From NCBI GenBank assembly GCA_009786715.1, contig WQRN01000014.1:1-26161 (forward strand): a DNA stretch of 26,161 nt, written 5' to 3'. The DNA is from Treponema sp. Lineage in GTDB: Bacteria; Spirochaetota; Spirochaetia; Treponematales; Breznakiellaceae. The notes beneath the pieces were generated by a model. It had not been told where the DNA came from. It saw nothing but the letters and a program-made list of their open reading frames with translations, and ran no database searches. The position numbers and the translations under genes were made by a program. Positions within the stretch are counted from its first letter, which is position 1. Every line of letters starts with the position of its first letter. Shown here in pieces: positions 6,876-16,009 of the stretch.

Positions 6876-9800
6876 ATGATTTTTACTATCGGGAATATAA
6901 TAACGCTCGGCATCGTAGTATGCGCTCTCATCCTTTACAGGCTTACAGACAAAAACAACCGTTCTCTGGAAAGAGTTAAAAAATACACGGAAAAATGCAA
7001 AGAAGATATCGCGGCCTATGCTGAAGAAAAAAGCATGGCGGTTAAAAATTTCGGCATTGATTTGGATGTCGAAACTAAAGCCGCCGTTCAGCTGATGAAA
7101 AACATTCAAAAACTGACAGAAGAAGAGCTTGCAAAAAAATCTGAATCCATTGCGCTGATAGAAGAGCATATACATAATTTTGAATCCTCCCTTGACGAAC
7201 TCTTTGGAATGACAGACAGGGTTCAGGAAAATTTGAACCGCATTAAGGATGAATCCGCGTTTGTTGAAAGCACAGGAAAGCGCGTAACAGAAGCAAAGGA
7301 AAAATTTGAGCAGGTAGAAAGAGCGCTGGAGATTGCCGGAAGAAATCTTGAAGAAACCGAAGAACGTCTTGAAAAAAGAAATTCAGAAGCAATGGAAAAA
7401 GCGGCGCAGGATGTTCTTGAATCTGTAAGATCGACCGTGGAAGATTTTGAAACCACTTCGGATGTGATAGAGAGAAAGATCGAAGAACACAGAGAAGCCG
7501 TTATTAAAATTGAGCGCGAGCGCGAAGCGAATTTAAATCACGATATTGAACAGATAAAGAAAATATCGAAAGATGTTTTAGAGAACGCCGGCAAACGGGC
7601 CGACAAAATGGAAGAAGCGGCTCTTGTAAAGCTGCGCGAACAGGCTCAGGAAAGAGTGAATCAGATAAAAACATTCTTCGAAGAAAAAATAAAAACAACC
7701 CAGGACACTCTTAAAAATGAACACGCATCGATTAACGAAAGGTTAAAAAGCGTTAACGATAAATGTACCGCGGAAATTACTGACATCGGCTTAAAGCAGA
7801 AAAATTTTCATCAGGAGTGGGTAAAAGGATCCGGTGAGCTTGACAGTATGGCGAAAAAACAAAGGGAGGAAATTATTTCTGCCCTTGCGCGTCAGCAGGA
7901 AGATGTAAACAGTTCAATAACAAAGGAAAGGGATACAATTAATTCTTCGCTGTTGCAGCAGCAAAATGACTGGAATCAAAATATCCTCGAACTTAAAAAA
8001 TCAGCTGAAAAACAGCGTGTCGAACTTGACTCAAACCTTAAAACGTCAAAGTCGGAACTTAATCAGGCGATTATCGACTTACGAAACAAATCACAAGACG
8101 CGCTCAGAAAACAACACGACGATCTTGACGCGTCTATAAAACAGCACCAGAAAGATATTAGCTCAACATTGGCAGAACTTAAAGAAAGATCGGGCGCGGC
8201 TGTAAAAACGCAGCAGCAGGAAACAAGCAATGTAATTGCAAGGCTTAACGCTTCTCTTGCGGAACTTCAATCTCAGTCGAAGAATCTTCAGAAACAGCAG
8301 CAGGAAGAACTCGGCGCGATACTCGGAGAGTTACGCGGAAATTCGAGCGCCGCCGTCAAACAGCAGCAGGATGAGGTTAACGCGCTTTTATCGGCAATGA
8401 AAGACAAATCCGACAGTTCCATCATACAGCAGCAGGAAGAACTTTCTTCTGTTCTTAAAGAACTTAAGGAAAAATCAAACTCATCTGTCTCGCAGCAGCG
8501 AAATGAAATTGCCGCTGTGCTTAACGAATTTAAAGAAAGAGCGTCTTCTTCTATACAGTCACAGGAGAGCGAGATATTTACAACTCTTAAAGAACTTAAA
8601 GAAAAATCCTCCTTTGCTGTTCAACAACAGGAAGATGATCTTTGTGCCGCTCTCAAAGAGGTTAAAGAAAACTCAGAGACTTCCATCCAGCGGCAAGAAA
8701 GCGATATATCCGCCGCCATCAAAGAGTTTAAGGAAAAATCGGCGTCTTCAATCCGGCAGCAGGAGAATGAAATATCTGAATCGCTTAAGGATATAAAAGA
8801 GAATTCATCGTCTTCTATCGAACAACAGCGGATAGAAATAACAACCTCGCTTAAAGAAATTAAAGAAAATTCCGAATCATCCATCGAACAGCATCGCACA
8901 GATATTTTTGGGGCGATTAAAGATATTAAAGAAACTTCAACATCTTCAATTGAACAGCATCGCGCAGATATTTTCGCGGCGATTAAAGATATTAAAGAAA
9001 CTTCAACATCTTCCATCGAACAGCAGCGAAGTGATATTTCTGCCGCGCTCAGAGATATCAAAGACAATTCTTCAACTTCCATTGAGCAGCAGCGAAGTGA
9101 TATTTTTACCGCGCTCAGGGATATCAAAGATAATTCATCATCTTCCATCGAACAGCAGCGCATAGATATTTCCGCCGAGCTTAAAGATATTAAAGAAGGT
9201 TCAGCATCTTCCATCGAACAGCAGCGAAGTGAAATAACTACAGCGATTAAAGAGCTTAAAGAAAACTCCGCATTCTCAATACAGCAGCAGCAAAGCGAAC
9301 TTTCTTCATCGCTTAAATCATTTAAGGAAAACTCATCTTCTTCCATCCAGCGGCAGCAGAGTGAAATTTCCAATTCACTTAAAGAACTCAAAGATACTTG
9401 TGAATCTTCCATTCAGCGTCAGCAAGATGAAATTTCCTCAGCGCTCAGAGATATTAAAGAACAGTCAGCCTCCGCTGTTCAGTCACAGCAAAACGAGCTT
9501 ACAGCGTCACTTAAAGACGTAAACGAAAAAACAGACACGGCGGTTAAAACCCAGTATGACGAATTATCCGCCGCTATAAACGAATTAAATGAAAAAACCG
9601 CAAGCGATATCCGGCTTCAGCAAAACAGACTCGAAGCCGCGCTTAAAGACGTTAGGGAAAAATCCGACGCGGCTGTCTCTGCTCAGGAAAGCGATCTTAC
9701 AAGCTCTCTTAAAAATCAGATTGAATTATGGAAACTTCTTTGCAGGGACACAGAGTCGGATATTATTGCGGCTAACGAAAAGCGCCTAGACGATTACAGC

Positions 9801-11618
9801 AAGAGTCACGCCGAGGCTATAAGGCAGCTTACAAATCTCGCGGATGAAGCGGGTAAACTTGAAAACGAACTGCGTATGTCTATGAATGATTCAATCGCCA
9901 GGGTTAACGGCAAGTTCGCCGATTACGAAAAAGAATCGAATGCAAGCATGCAAAACGTATCTTCCGCTTTTGACGCGCAGGCTCAATCCCTTCGCAAAGA
10001 ACTCGAAGAAATGGATAAGGAACTCGACAGCATCAGGAAGCAGGCTTACGATAATGTTTCTGACAAACTTGTCGAATTTGAAAATAACTTTACAGCCGAG
10101 CTCGGAAAACGCGCGTTTGATTCCGGAAGACAAATTTCAGACTGGCAGGACGGTCTAAAAAAACGTCTTGAAAATACAGAAGATAAAATCGCCGATGACT
10201 GGAAATTATCCGAAGAGCGCATAACATCCGATCATAAAAAGAATATTTCCTCTTTGGGAGAACGGCTTACTTCCGATCTTGAAAAGCTTAAACAGGAAGC
10301 GTCCGCTTTTGAAGAGGGCATTAGAAAAGATATGCGCACTGCCGATGAAACGCGCGTTTCATTCGCAGAGCAGATCAAAAAAGATATGGCAGAAATTCGC
10401 GTCTCTGCCGAAAACGAATTAAACGCTCAGGTTGGTCAATATCAGATATCGATTCAAGAAACACTGCGCCTGAAGCAAAGAGAATTGGAAAAAGAAATCG
10501 AAGAGATTTCAGAACATTCCAAGACCTCATATTCCGGCCTTGAAAGCACGGCGCAGGACGCAAAGCAGTCGATGGATGAATGGCAAAGCCAATACAACGC
10601 GAGAATCCGCGAAATGGACGTTTCTCTGGAAGAACTTCGCCGCCGTTCAAGGGAAACAGAAGCTGATAACGAAGAGCGCATCGACCAGTTCCGTCAGAGC
10701 GTTGAAGATATCCGCAAAGAACTCGGCGTTCAAAAGAAAATATTTGATCAAACCGGCGTACTCAAGAAAAATCTCGAAAAGAACATCGAAGAAATCAACG
10801 CCGATCTAGACAAACTCGAACAGAGAAAGAATGAAATCACCCTGCTTGAAGCCAAGTTAACCAATGTAAGACGGCTTGAAGATGAAATTAATAACAAGAT
10901 GACGCGGTTCCTCAATGAACAGAGCCGCATAGAAAAGATGGAGAAAAACTTTAACAGCCTTGTTGAATCTTCGCAGTCTGTTAAAGAAAAACTTGATCAG
11001 GTCTCTTCTTCTGATGACATTCTTCAGGCTGTACAAGTTAAAATCCGCGAACTGGAAGACTCCATTAAAGAAGCGGATGAAAAATATCAGCGTATCGAAA
11101 AGAAAAGCGAGGTTCTTGATCAGACCAACGAAGGAATTGACCGTAACTTTAAATCGCTTCAGAAAACGGATACAGATATTAAAGACGCGCAAAAAGTTAT
11201 TACTTCCATTTCAAACCAGTTTAACAAACTGCAGTCTTCGATAGAAGTTTTGGCGCTGCAAAACGACAAGGCGACGAATGCTTCGGAAAAAATCGCGTTG
11301 CTTGACGATACTCTTGCTCAGATTGAAAAGCGTATCACGGAAATGAATGTCGCCCGCGGATGGCTTGCGCGCACCGAAACAGAGTTAAAGGCGCTGGATA
11401 AAGACGCAAGAGCGCATTTAAAGATTTTTAAATCGTTATTAGATAAAGAAACAGGCAAAACAGAGCCGGCAAGCAACAGCGCGCCTGCTCCGCAGGATCG
11501 TGAAAATATAATTAAGCTGAAAGCACAAGGCTGGACAGCTAAAGAAATAGCCAACGCGATGAAATGCTCAGTAGGTGAAGTAGATCTGGTAATTGAACTC
11601 GCTTCAAGGATGGATTGA
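6876..11618 (+). CDS. SpiroCoCo-type giant coiled-coil membrane protein
   Basis: 1580 aa. One N-terminal transmembrane helix (residues 2-20) is followed by almost unbroken coiled coil rich in Glu, Lys, Gln and Ser. Residues 493-932 hold twenty in-register repeats of exactly 22 residues (consensus SIxQQxxEIxxxLKEIKEKS). Twenty-two residues equals two hendecads; a single 11-residue half unit is also visible upstream (near ALRKQHDDLDA). The last 35 residues form a helix-turn-helix-like tail (GWTAKEIANAMKCSVGEVDL), as in the small C-terminal domains of several bacterial coiled-coil proteins. The layout matches spirochaete 'SpiroCoCo' proteins, whose function is not established; a structural or scaffolding role along the cell is inferred. 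The near-identical repeats cause long antisense open frames that should be ignored. Confidence 0.85.
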   Translation: MIFTIGNIITLGIVVCALILYRLTDKNNRSLERVKKYTEKCKEDIAAYAEEKSMAVKNFGIDLDVETKAAVQLMKNIQKLTEEELAKKSESIALIEEHIHNFESSLDELFGMTDRVQENLNRIKDESAFVESTGKRVTEAKEKFEQVERALEIAGRNLEETEERLEKRNSEAMEKAAQDVLESVRSTVEDFETTSDVIERKIEEHREAVIKIEREREANLNHDIEQIKKISKDVLENAGKRADKMEEAALVKLREQAQERVNQIKTFFEEKIKTTQDTLKNEHASINERLKSVNDKCTAEITDIGLKQKNFHQEWVKGSGELDSMAKKQREEIISALARQQEDVNSSITKERDTINSSLLQQQNDWNQNILELKKSAEKQRVELDSNLKTSKSELNQAIIDLRNKSQDALRKQHDDLDASIKQHQKDISSTLAELKERSGAAVKTQQQETSNVIARLNASLAELQSQSKNLQKQQQEELGAILGELRGNSSAAVKQQQDEVNALLSAMKDKSDSSIIQQQEELSSVLKELKEKSNSSVSQQRNEIAAVLNEFKERASSSIQSQESEIFTTLKELKEKSSFAVQQQEDDLCAALKEVKENSETSIQRQESDISAAIKEFKEKSASSIRQQENEISESLKDIKENSSSSIEQQRIEITTSLKEIKENSESSIEQHRTDIFGAIKDIKETSTSSIEQHRADIFAAIKDIKETSTSSIEQQRSDISAALRDIKDNSSTSIEQQRSDIFTALRDIKDNSSSSIEQQRIDISAELKDIKEGSASSIEQQRSEITTAIKELKENSAFSIQQQQSELSSSLKSFKENSSSSIQRQQSEISNSLKELKDTCESSIQRQQDEISSALRDIKEQSASAVQSQQNELTASLKDVNEKTDTAVKTQYDELSAAINELNEKTASDIRLQQNRLEAALKDVREKSDAAVSAQESDLTSSLKNQIELWKLLCRDTESDIIAANEKRLDDYSKSHAEAIRQLTNLADEAGKLENELRMSMNDSIARVNGKFADYEKESNASMQNVSSAFDAQAQSLRKELEEMDKELDSIRKQAYDNVSDKLVEFENNFTAELGKRAFDSGRQISDWQDGLKKRLENTEDKIADDWKLSEERITSDHKKNISSLGERLTSDLEKLKQEASAFEEGIRKDMRTADETRVSFAEQIKKDMAEIRVSAENELNAQVGQYQISIQETLRLKQRELEKEIEEISEHSKTSYSGLESTAQDAKQSMDEWQSQYNARIREMDVSLEELRRRSRETEADNEERIDQFRQSVEDIRKELGVQKKIFDQTGVLKKNLEKNIEEINADLDKLEQRKNEITLLEAKLTNVRRLEDEINNKMTRFLNEQSRIEKMEKNFNSLVESSQSVKEKLDQVSSSDDILQAVQVKIRELEDSIKEADEKYQRIEKKSEVLDQTNEGIDRNFKSLQKTDTDIKDAQKVITSISNQFNKLQSSIEVLALQNDKATNASEKIALLDDTLAQIEKRITEMNVARGWLARTETELKALDKDARAHLKIFKSLLDKETGKTEPASNSAPAPQDRENIIKLKAQGWTAKEIANAMKCSVGEVDLVIELASRMD
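8352..9671 (+). repeat. Twenty tandem 66-bp units coding 22-residue coiled-coil repeats
   Basis: Units begin at 8352 and recur every 66 bases without any insertion or deletion to 9671. A degenerate twenty-first unit follows at 9672. Units 8 to 14 (about 8814-9275) are the most alike at DNA level, often starting with TCAATTGAACAG or TCCATCGAACAGCAG, which suggests recent duplication in the centre and older divergence at both edges. Confidence 0.9.
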
Positions 11619-11652
11619 TATGCCCCTGATTATTCTGGTTCGCGGCTGAAAA

Positions 11653-12405
11653 ATGGATGCGTCTTCCTGGAATAAATTTAAAAAAACACGGGATAAATTC
11701 CGCAATGAAGTTGAGTTATTATCTTCTTCGCTTCCGAAATTAAAAAATATTCAGCAAAAATTCGCGGACAGCCGCTCCGATTCAAAAAACGCGTCATATA
11801 AAGTTGAAACGCCTGTTGTGTACAACACCGCGTTAGACGACATAACAATTAACGATGAAATAAAAATGATTTTAGTCGCGGATAACCCGGGAAGGCGCGA
11901 ACAAGCCGCGGAAAACAGACGTTATCTTGTGGGGCCATCGGGTAAAATAGCGCAGAAGTTTTTCCGCGATAATCCTTCGCTTGGAATCGATTTTGCAAAA
12001 AATGTAATAATATTAAATAAGACTCCGATTCATTCTCCGCGCACAGTAGAATTAAAGGAACTATGCAAGATGGAGAAAACTCTCGTTTGCGCGCTTGAAG
12101 AATCACAAAAATTTATGGCTTCTTTATTATTGGAATTCCATGAAGCGCTTGGCTGCCCGGTATGGATAATCGGATATTCAGAGATGCGTAAAGGCGGCAT
12201 TTTTGAGGTTTATACTGAATATTTAAAAAATATATACGCGGATAAAAAAGAATTGTACAATCAGATTTTCTTTTACCGGCATTTTTCCATGAACCAGTTT
12301 ACGATTGATTTAAAACAGCAGGTTCAAGAGGGAGAAAGCGTTGCTAAGAGTCTGAAGCGGATTGGAAAAACTTACAGGGAACGGATTTTGGGATGCTCTT
12401 TTTAG
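11653..12405 (+). CDS. Divergent uracil-DNA-glycosylase-fold protein
   Basis: 250 aa. Residues 72-104 read like the first motif of family 4/5 uracil-DNA glycosylases: ILVADNPGRREQ, then RRYLVGPSGKIAQKFF, compared with GEAPGxxE and GRPFVGxAGxLL. The next segment VIILNKTPIHSPRT (118-131) matches the strand carrying 'NxxKCxPPxxRxP'. A late HFSMN (His210) falls where UDGs have the 'HPS' motif, but the Pro is missing, and no Fe-S cysteine set is seen. So the fold call is good and glycosylase activity is uncertain. An N-terminal helical stretch (1-50) is extra. The gene follows the SpiroCoCo stop by 34 bases. There is no Shine-Dalgarno, and an in-frame TGA at 11647 blocks an earlier start. Confidence 0.6.
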   Translation: MDASSWNKFKKTRDKFRNEVELLSSSLPKLKNIQQKFADSRSDSKNASYKVETPVVYNTALDDITINDEIKMILVADNPGRREQAAENRRYLVGPSGKIAQKFFRDNPSLGIDFAKNVIILNKTPIHSPRTVELKELCKMEKTLVCALEESQKFMASLLLEFHEALGCPVWIIGYSEMRKGGIFEVYTEYLKNIYADKKELYNQIFFYRHFSMNQFTIDLKQQVQEGESVAKSLKRIGKTYRERILGCSF

Positions 12406-12538
12406 CTAATGGGACTAATGAATATTTTAAAAGAAATTAATAACGTTTTATCTATTTCTTTAACTGTTGTTCCCTGATATATTAATATATCTCTCGTATT
12501 GATAATATCCCAATATTGCATGAGTTAAAGCGGTAAAT

Positions 12539-12961
12539 TTATACTGATTTTTGTATTGTAAATGAATTTGCCAGCATTTCCGCAATCGGCATGCCGAGAT
12601 CGTCTTTAACGCTTATTTTGTACACAGATATACTGCGGCCTCTCGAAAGACAGATAGATTCAGCAGTCAGTTTTGCGCCTCTTGTGCTTTTTAAAAATGA
12701 AATACTGCACGACTGCCCGACTGTAACTCCGACATCTTCGCCGCAGACCCACGGCAAATTACAATGAACCGCAAAAGTTAAATCCGCTAATGTAAAAATC
12801 GCGCCGCCCTGAACATTGTCTATGGAATTTTTGTGACTATCGTTTAGTACCAGACTGCATGTTACACATTTCTCCGTTACAGAATCAATTTCAACGCCGA
12901 TACCTGTGGCAAAGCGATCCTTCTTAAAATAACTTCGGATATGCTCTAAATCAATGTTCAT
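12539..12961 (-). CDS. PaaI-family hotdog-fold thioesterase
   Basis: 140 aa, the usual length for a single hotdog domain. The central helix motif VQGGAIFTLADLTFAVHCN (about residues 50-68) matches the 'HGGxxxtLaDtA' signature of PaaI-like acyl-CoA thioesterases, with Gln in place of the first His. The following strands GVTVGQSCSISFLKS and TAESICLSRGRSISVYKISV also fit. These enzymes hydrolyse acyl- or phenylacetyl-CoA in the cytoplasm as homotetramers. A GGGAG seven bases before the ATG supports this start. It is divergent from addB and does not share its pathway in any obvious way. Confidence 0.85.
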   Translation of the reverse strand: MNIDLEHIRSYFKKDRFATGIGVEIDSVTEKCVTCSLVLNDSHKNSIDNVQGGAIFTLADLTFAVHCNLPWVCGEDVGVTVGQSCSISFLKSTRGAKLTAESICLSRGRSISVYKISVKDDLGMPIAEMLANSFTIQKSV

Positions 12962-13055
12962 TTTTGCGCTCCCTGTTATAAATTTATTTATTTTATTAAT
13001 ATTATCAATTCTGTATTATAAATTCTACTCTTTGTGAAGGCAGGACATACTCATA

Positions 13056-13084
13056 CTGACATTTCCTTTCGATTATGCTAAACT
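13056..13084 (+). promoter_or_regulatory. Extended -10 promoter for the addB-addA operon
   Basis: CTGACA (13056-13061), a 17-base spacer, and TGCTAAACT, whose last six bases (13079-13084) form an extended -10 box. The addB ATG is nine bases further on, with no Shine-Dalgarno, so the message may be leaderless or nearly so. Confidence 0.45.
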
Positions 13085-13093
13085 AACTCCTAC

Positions 13094-16009
13094 ATGAACC
13101 GCATTGAATCCGTCCTATTAAACAACATCGCAAATCCCGATTCTTTGTTTATATTTCCAACGCAAATATCATCCTCCATGTGGGCAGATCACCTTTTGCG
13201 GCTGCTGTCAAAAGATAATGAAAGCGCCGTCATTTCAATGGAAAAGTTTTCCGCATGGGACGATTTTAAATCGAATTCGATTAAATCCAAAGTACAGGAT
13301 AAAAGGAGCATCCCTTCGGCGCTTAGAAAAATCTTTGTAGATTGCCTTGTAAGAGAAAACGCCGAAAAAGCGGCTCTTGGAACGCCTGTTTTTACTTCAT
13401 TGATCCTGCCTGAATGGGCGCAGCAGGCGGCGCAGTTCTCATCCTGGCTGACTGAAATTTTACCTCAGCTTTGCTCGTGGTTTAAGAAAATAACAGGTTC
13501 AGAAAAAAACGATTTTTTAAGCGCAGAAGCGCAAAAAGCCGCATTAAATTTTAAAAATGAAGATCTTGATATGTTTACCCTTGCCTGCCGTTATGCGCAG
13601 TTTCTGAAAGAGCATGATCTTTTTGAACCGGCATGGGAAACGCCGCCGTTTAACAACGACGGCAAAGATTGTTTTTTATTTTTTCCTGAATCCCTTTCTG
13701 ATTACAGCGAATATAAAGATTTGCTCGGCAAAAGCGAGCATGTAACCATTATCAGCATACCCGAAAATTTCGATAACGGCTGCGATACTTTTTTTTACAC
13801 AAATTCACGAAGCGAAATAACAGAAGCGTCTCTCTACATCCGCGCGCTGAATGAACAAGGCGTTGAATGGGATTCCATCGCCGTATGCCTCGCGGATCCG
13901 CAGAATTATGAACCGTATGTGCTGCGTGAATTCGTAAACAGAAATATTCCGTATGTTAAACGCACAAGCAAAGCTCTTACAGATTATCCCGCAGGTTCAT
14001 TTTTCCGCGCGGCGCTTAACTGCTGCGCAAGTGATTTTTCCTTTTCTTCAGTTGTCTCTCTTGTTATGAATAAAAATCTTCCGTGGAAAAACTCAGAAGA
14101 AATAGAAAAACTAATTCAATTCGGAATAGAAAATAACTGTATTTATTCATGGGCCGAAATACAAGACGGAAAAGAAGAGCGTATTAATGTATGGGAAGAC
14201 GCTTTTAAAAAACCAGTAAATTATGCTGATAAAGAAGTCCGTGATTTTTTTATGGATTTAAAAAAGAGAATTCGCTCTTTTCGCGGCGCCGGAACATTTT
14301 CAGAATTACGAAAGCAGTATTTTATCTTTCGCAGCCAATTTTTAAACACTGACGATTTCAGCGAAGAAACAAATAATGTTTTATCGCGCTGTATTAAAGA
14401 GTTAATGGAACTTGTAGAACTTGAAAAAAGTTTTCCCGGCGTTTCCGCTTCGGATCCTTTTTTATTTCTGACAGATTACCTTAGTGAAGTATTTTATCTT
14501 TCAAAGCCTGAAACAACAGGCATAGCCATTCTTCCTTACAAAACCGCGGCCGCGGCTCCTTTTAAATGTCATATAATCCTCGGTTCAGGCCACGAAAAAT
14601 TAAGCGTAATTTATTCAAAATTGAATTTTCTATCAGGTAAAAAGCGAAGCGAACTTGGAATCAGCGATGAAGACGCGTCAGATGTATTTATCAATATGCA
14701 TAAATTCAATTCTGTTAAAAGATCAGCTTTTTTCTGCAGCGAGCATACTTTTACAGATTACGCGATACCTCATCCTGAAATCGGCTCTTCTTCCGAACCT
14801 AAACAGCGTTATTCAGGCGAACCCGGTATGGAAGGCAAATTTTCAAATGATTATTACGATTTGGAAATTTCAAAGGAATCACAGCCTGATTTCCTTCATG
14901 AAAAACAGATTACAGGTTTTACAGCATGGAAAAACAGGCATTCTCTAGATGATTTATCAAATGAAAAAGAAGATATCCCTTTATTTAAAGCGAAAACCGA
15001 AATAAGAAAAATTATAAAACAAAGATATACAAAAGACGAGATGTTCAGAGTATCATCATCCTCTCTTCACACTTATTTTCAATGCTCGTTAAAATGGTTA
15101 TTTGAAAGCGTTTTTTCACTTCAGAGCCTGCAATTGGAAACTAGTTTAATGGCGGAAAATATATCGGGTATAGTTTATCACGCCGTTTTGAATGATTTTT
15201 TTACAAGATTAAGAGAAAACGGCAAACCGTTATGCGAACCTGTTCAAAGCGGCGCAAATTACGCGCTTCCGCCGCCATACCTGAAAATCCTCAAAAGCAG
15301 CATAGACGCGGTGTTCAGCGGCTTTCCTGTAATTGAAGCAGACAGAAAAACAAAGATAAGTTCGCTTACAAGCAGGATGCTTCAAGCCGGAAAGGATGAT
15401 TTTTATTATCATCTTGAAAAATGCCTTGCGCACTTTTTAACATTCTTTGCGGGCTGCCATGTGGCTGGAAGCGAAAGCTATTTTATTATAAAAAAGAATT
15501 CTTATCTTTTAAACGGATATGTTGATTGTATTTTAAAAGACACTTCAGACGGCGCTGATAAATATATAATTGTTGATTTTAAAAGAAAAAGCGCGCCAAA
15601 ACGCGCAGACTGCACCGCGGAAGATGATAATCCTCTTAAAGATTTTCAGCTTCCAATGTATATCACCCTTGCGGAAGAAAGAGATAAGATTAAAGTATAC
15701 ACCGCTCTTTTTTACAGCATCTTAAACCTGCAAGCTGAAACGGTTATCGGAACTGTCAATGACATATACGGAGAAAAAACCATTCCTAAAAAACAGGAAG
15801 ATCAAATAATTCGCGGCAGCGAATGGCATAAAAAAATATTCAATGAATTTAATGATAGATCAAAACAATTTGCAGAGGAGATTTCAACGGGCAATTTATC
15901 AGTTTTTCCGCAGAAAAAAAATGAATGTTATGACTGCAGCTATAATCGTATATGCCGTACAGTTTATATTATCGACTGTGAAAATAATTATTTTTTGGGG
16001 AAAGATTGA
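13094..16009 (+). CDS. addB: AddB-type nuclease subunit of an AddAB recombination complex
   Basis: 971 aa. The N-terminal two thirds resemble an inactivated helicase; no Walker A motif is visible near the start (FIFPTQISSSMW). The C-terminus has a PD-(D/E)XK nuclease: His696 in VYHAVL, Asp811 in GYVDC, Asp828-Phe-Lys830, and a QLPMY motif. Four cysteines frame it in the AddB iron-sulfur arrangement: Cys664 (YFQC), then Cys945, Cys948 and Cys954 (CYDCSYNRIC). AddAB resects double-strand breaks to start RecA-dependent repair. The stop overlaps the addA start, which supports one operon and a two-subunit complex. Without a Walker A, the alternative name RexB would fit equally. The function call is strong. 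Confidence 0.88.
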   Translation: MNRIESVLLNNIANPDSLFIFPTQISSSMWADHLLRLLSKDNESAVISMEKFSAWDDFKSNSIKSKVQDKRSIPSALRKIFVDCLVRENAEKAALGTPVFTSLILPEWAQQAAQFSSWLTEILPQLCSWFKKITGSEKNDFLSAEAQKAALNFKNEDLDMFTLACRYAQFLKEHDLFEPAWETPPFNNDGKDCFLFFPESLSDYSEYKDLLGKSEHVTIISIPENFDNGCDTFFYTNSRSEITEASLYIRALNEQGVEWDSIAVCLADPQNYEPYVLREFVNRNIPYVKRTSKALTDYPAGSFFRAALNCCASDFSFSSVVSLVMNKNLPWKNSEEIEKLIQFGIENNCIYSWAEIQDGKEERINVWEDAFKKPVNYADKEVRDFFMDLKKRIRSFRGAGTFSELRKQYFIFRSQFLNTDDFSEETNNVLSRCIKELMELVELEKSFPGVSASDPFLFLTDYLSEVFYLSKPETTGIAILPYKTAAAAPFKCHIILGSGHEKLSVIYSKLNFLSGKKRSELGISDEDASDVFINMHKFNSVKRSAFFCSEHTFTDYAIPHPEIGSSSEPKQRYSGEPGMEGKFSNDYYDLEISKESQPDFLHEKQITGFTAWKNRHSLDDLSNEKEDIPLFKAKTEIRKIIKQRYTKDEMFRVSSSSLHTYFQCSLKWLFESVFSLQSLQLETSLMAENISGIVYHAVLNDFFTRLRENGKPLCEPVQSGANYALPPPYLKILKSSIDAVFSGFPVIEADRKTKISSLTSRMLQAGKDDFYYHLEKCLAHFLTFFAGCHVAGSESYFIIKKNSYLLNGYVDCILKDTSDGADKYIIVDFKRKSAPKRADCTAEDDNPLKDFQLPMYITLAEERDKIKVYTALFYSILNLQAETVIGTVNDIYGEKTIPKKQEDQIIRGSEWHKKIFNEFNDRSKQFAEEISTGNLSVFPQKKNECYDCSYNRICRTVYIIDCENNYFLGKD

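Noticed and set aside
8621..9412. 263-aa open frame on the minus strand inside SpiroCoCo
   Set aside because: It is the mirror of the 66-bp repeats; the repeat keeps one antisense frame free of stops and gives low-complexity Ser/Leu/Cys protein without a ribosome site.
12476..12491. Palindrome GATATATTAATATATC as terminator between convergent genes
   Set aside because: Pure A/T stem without a T-run; unlikely to stop transcription and easily due to chance.
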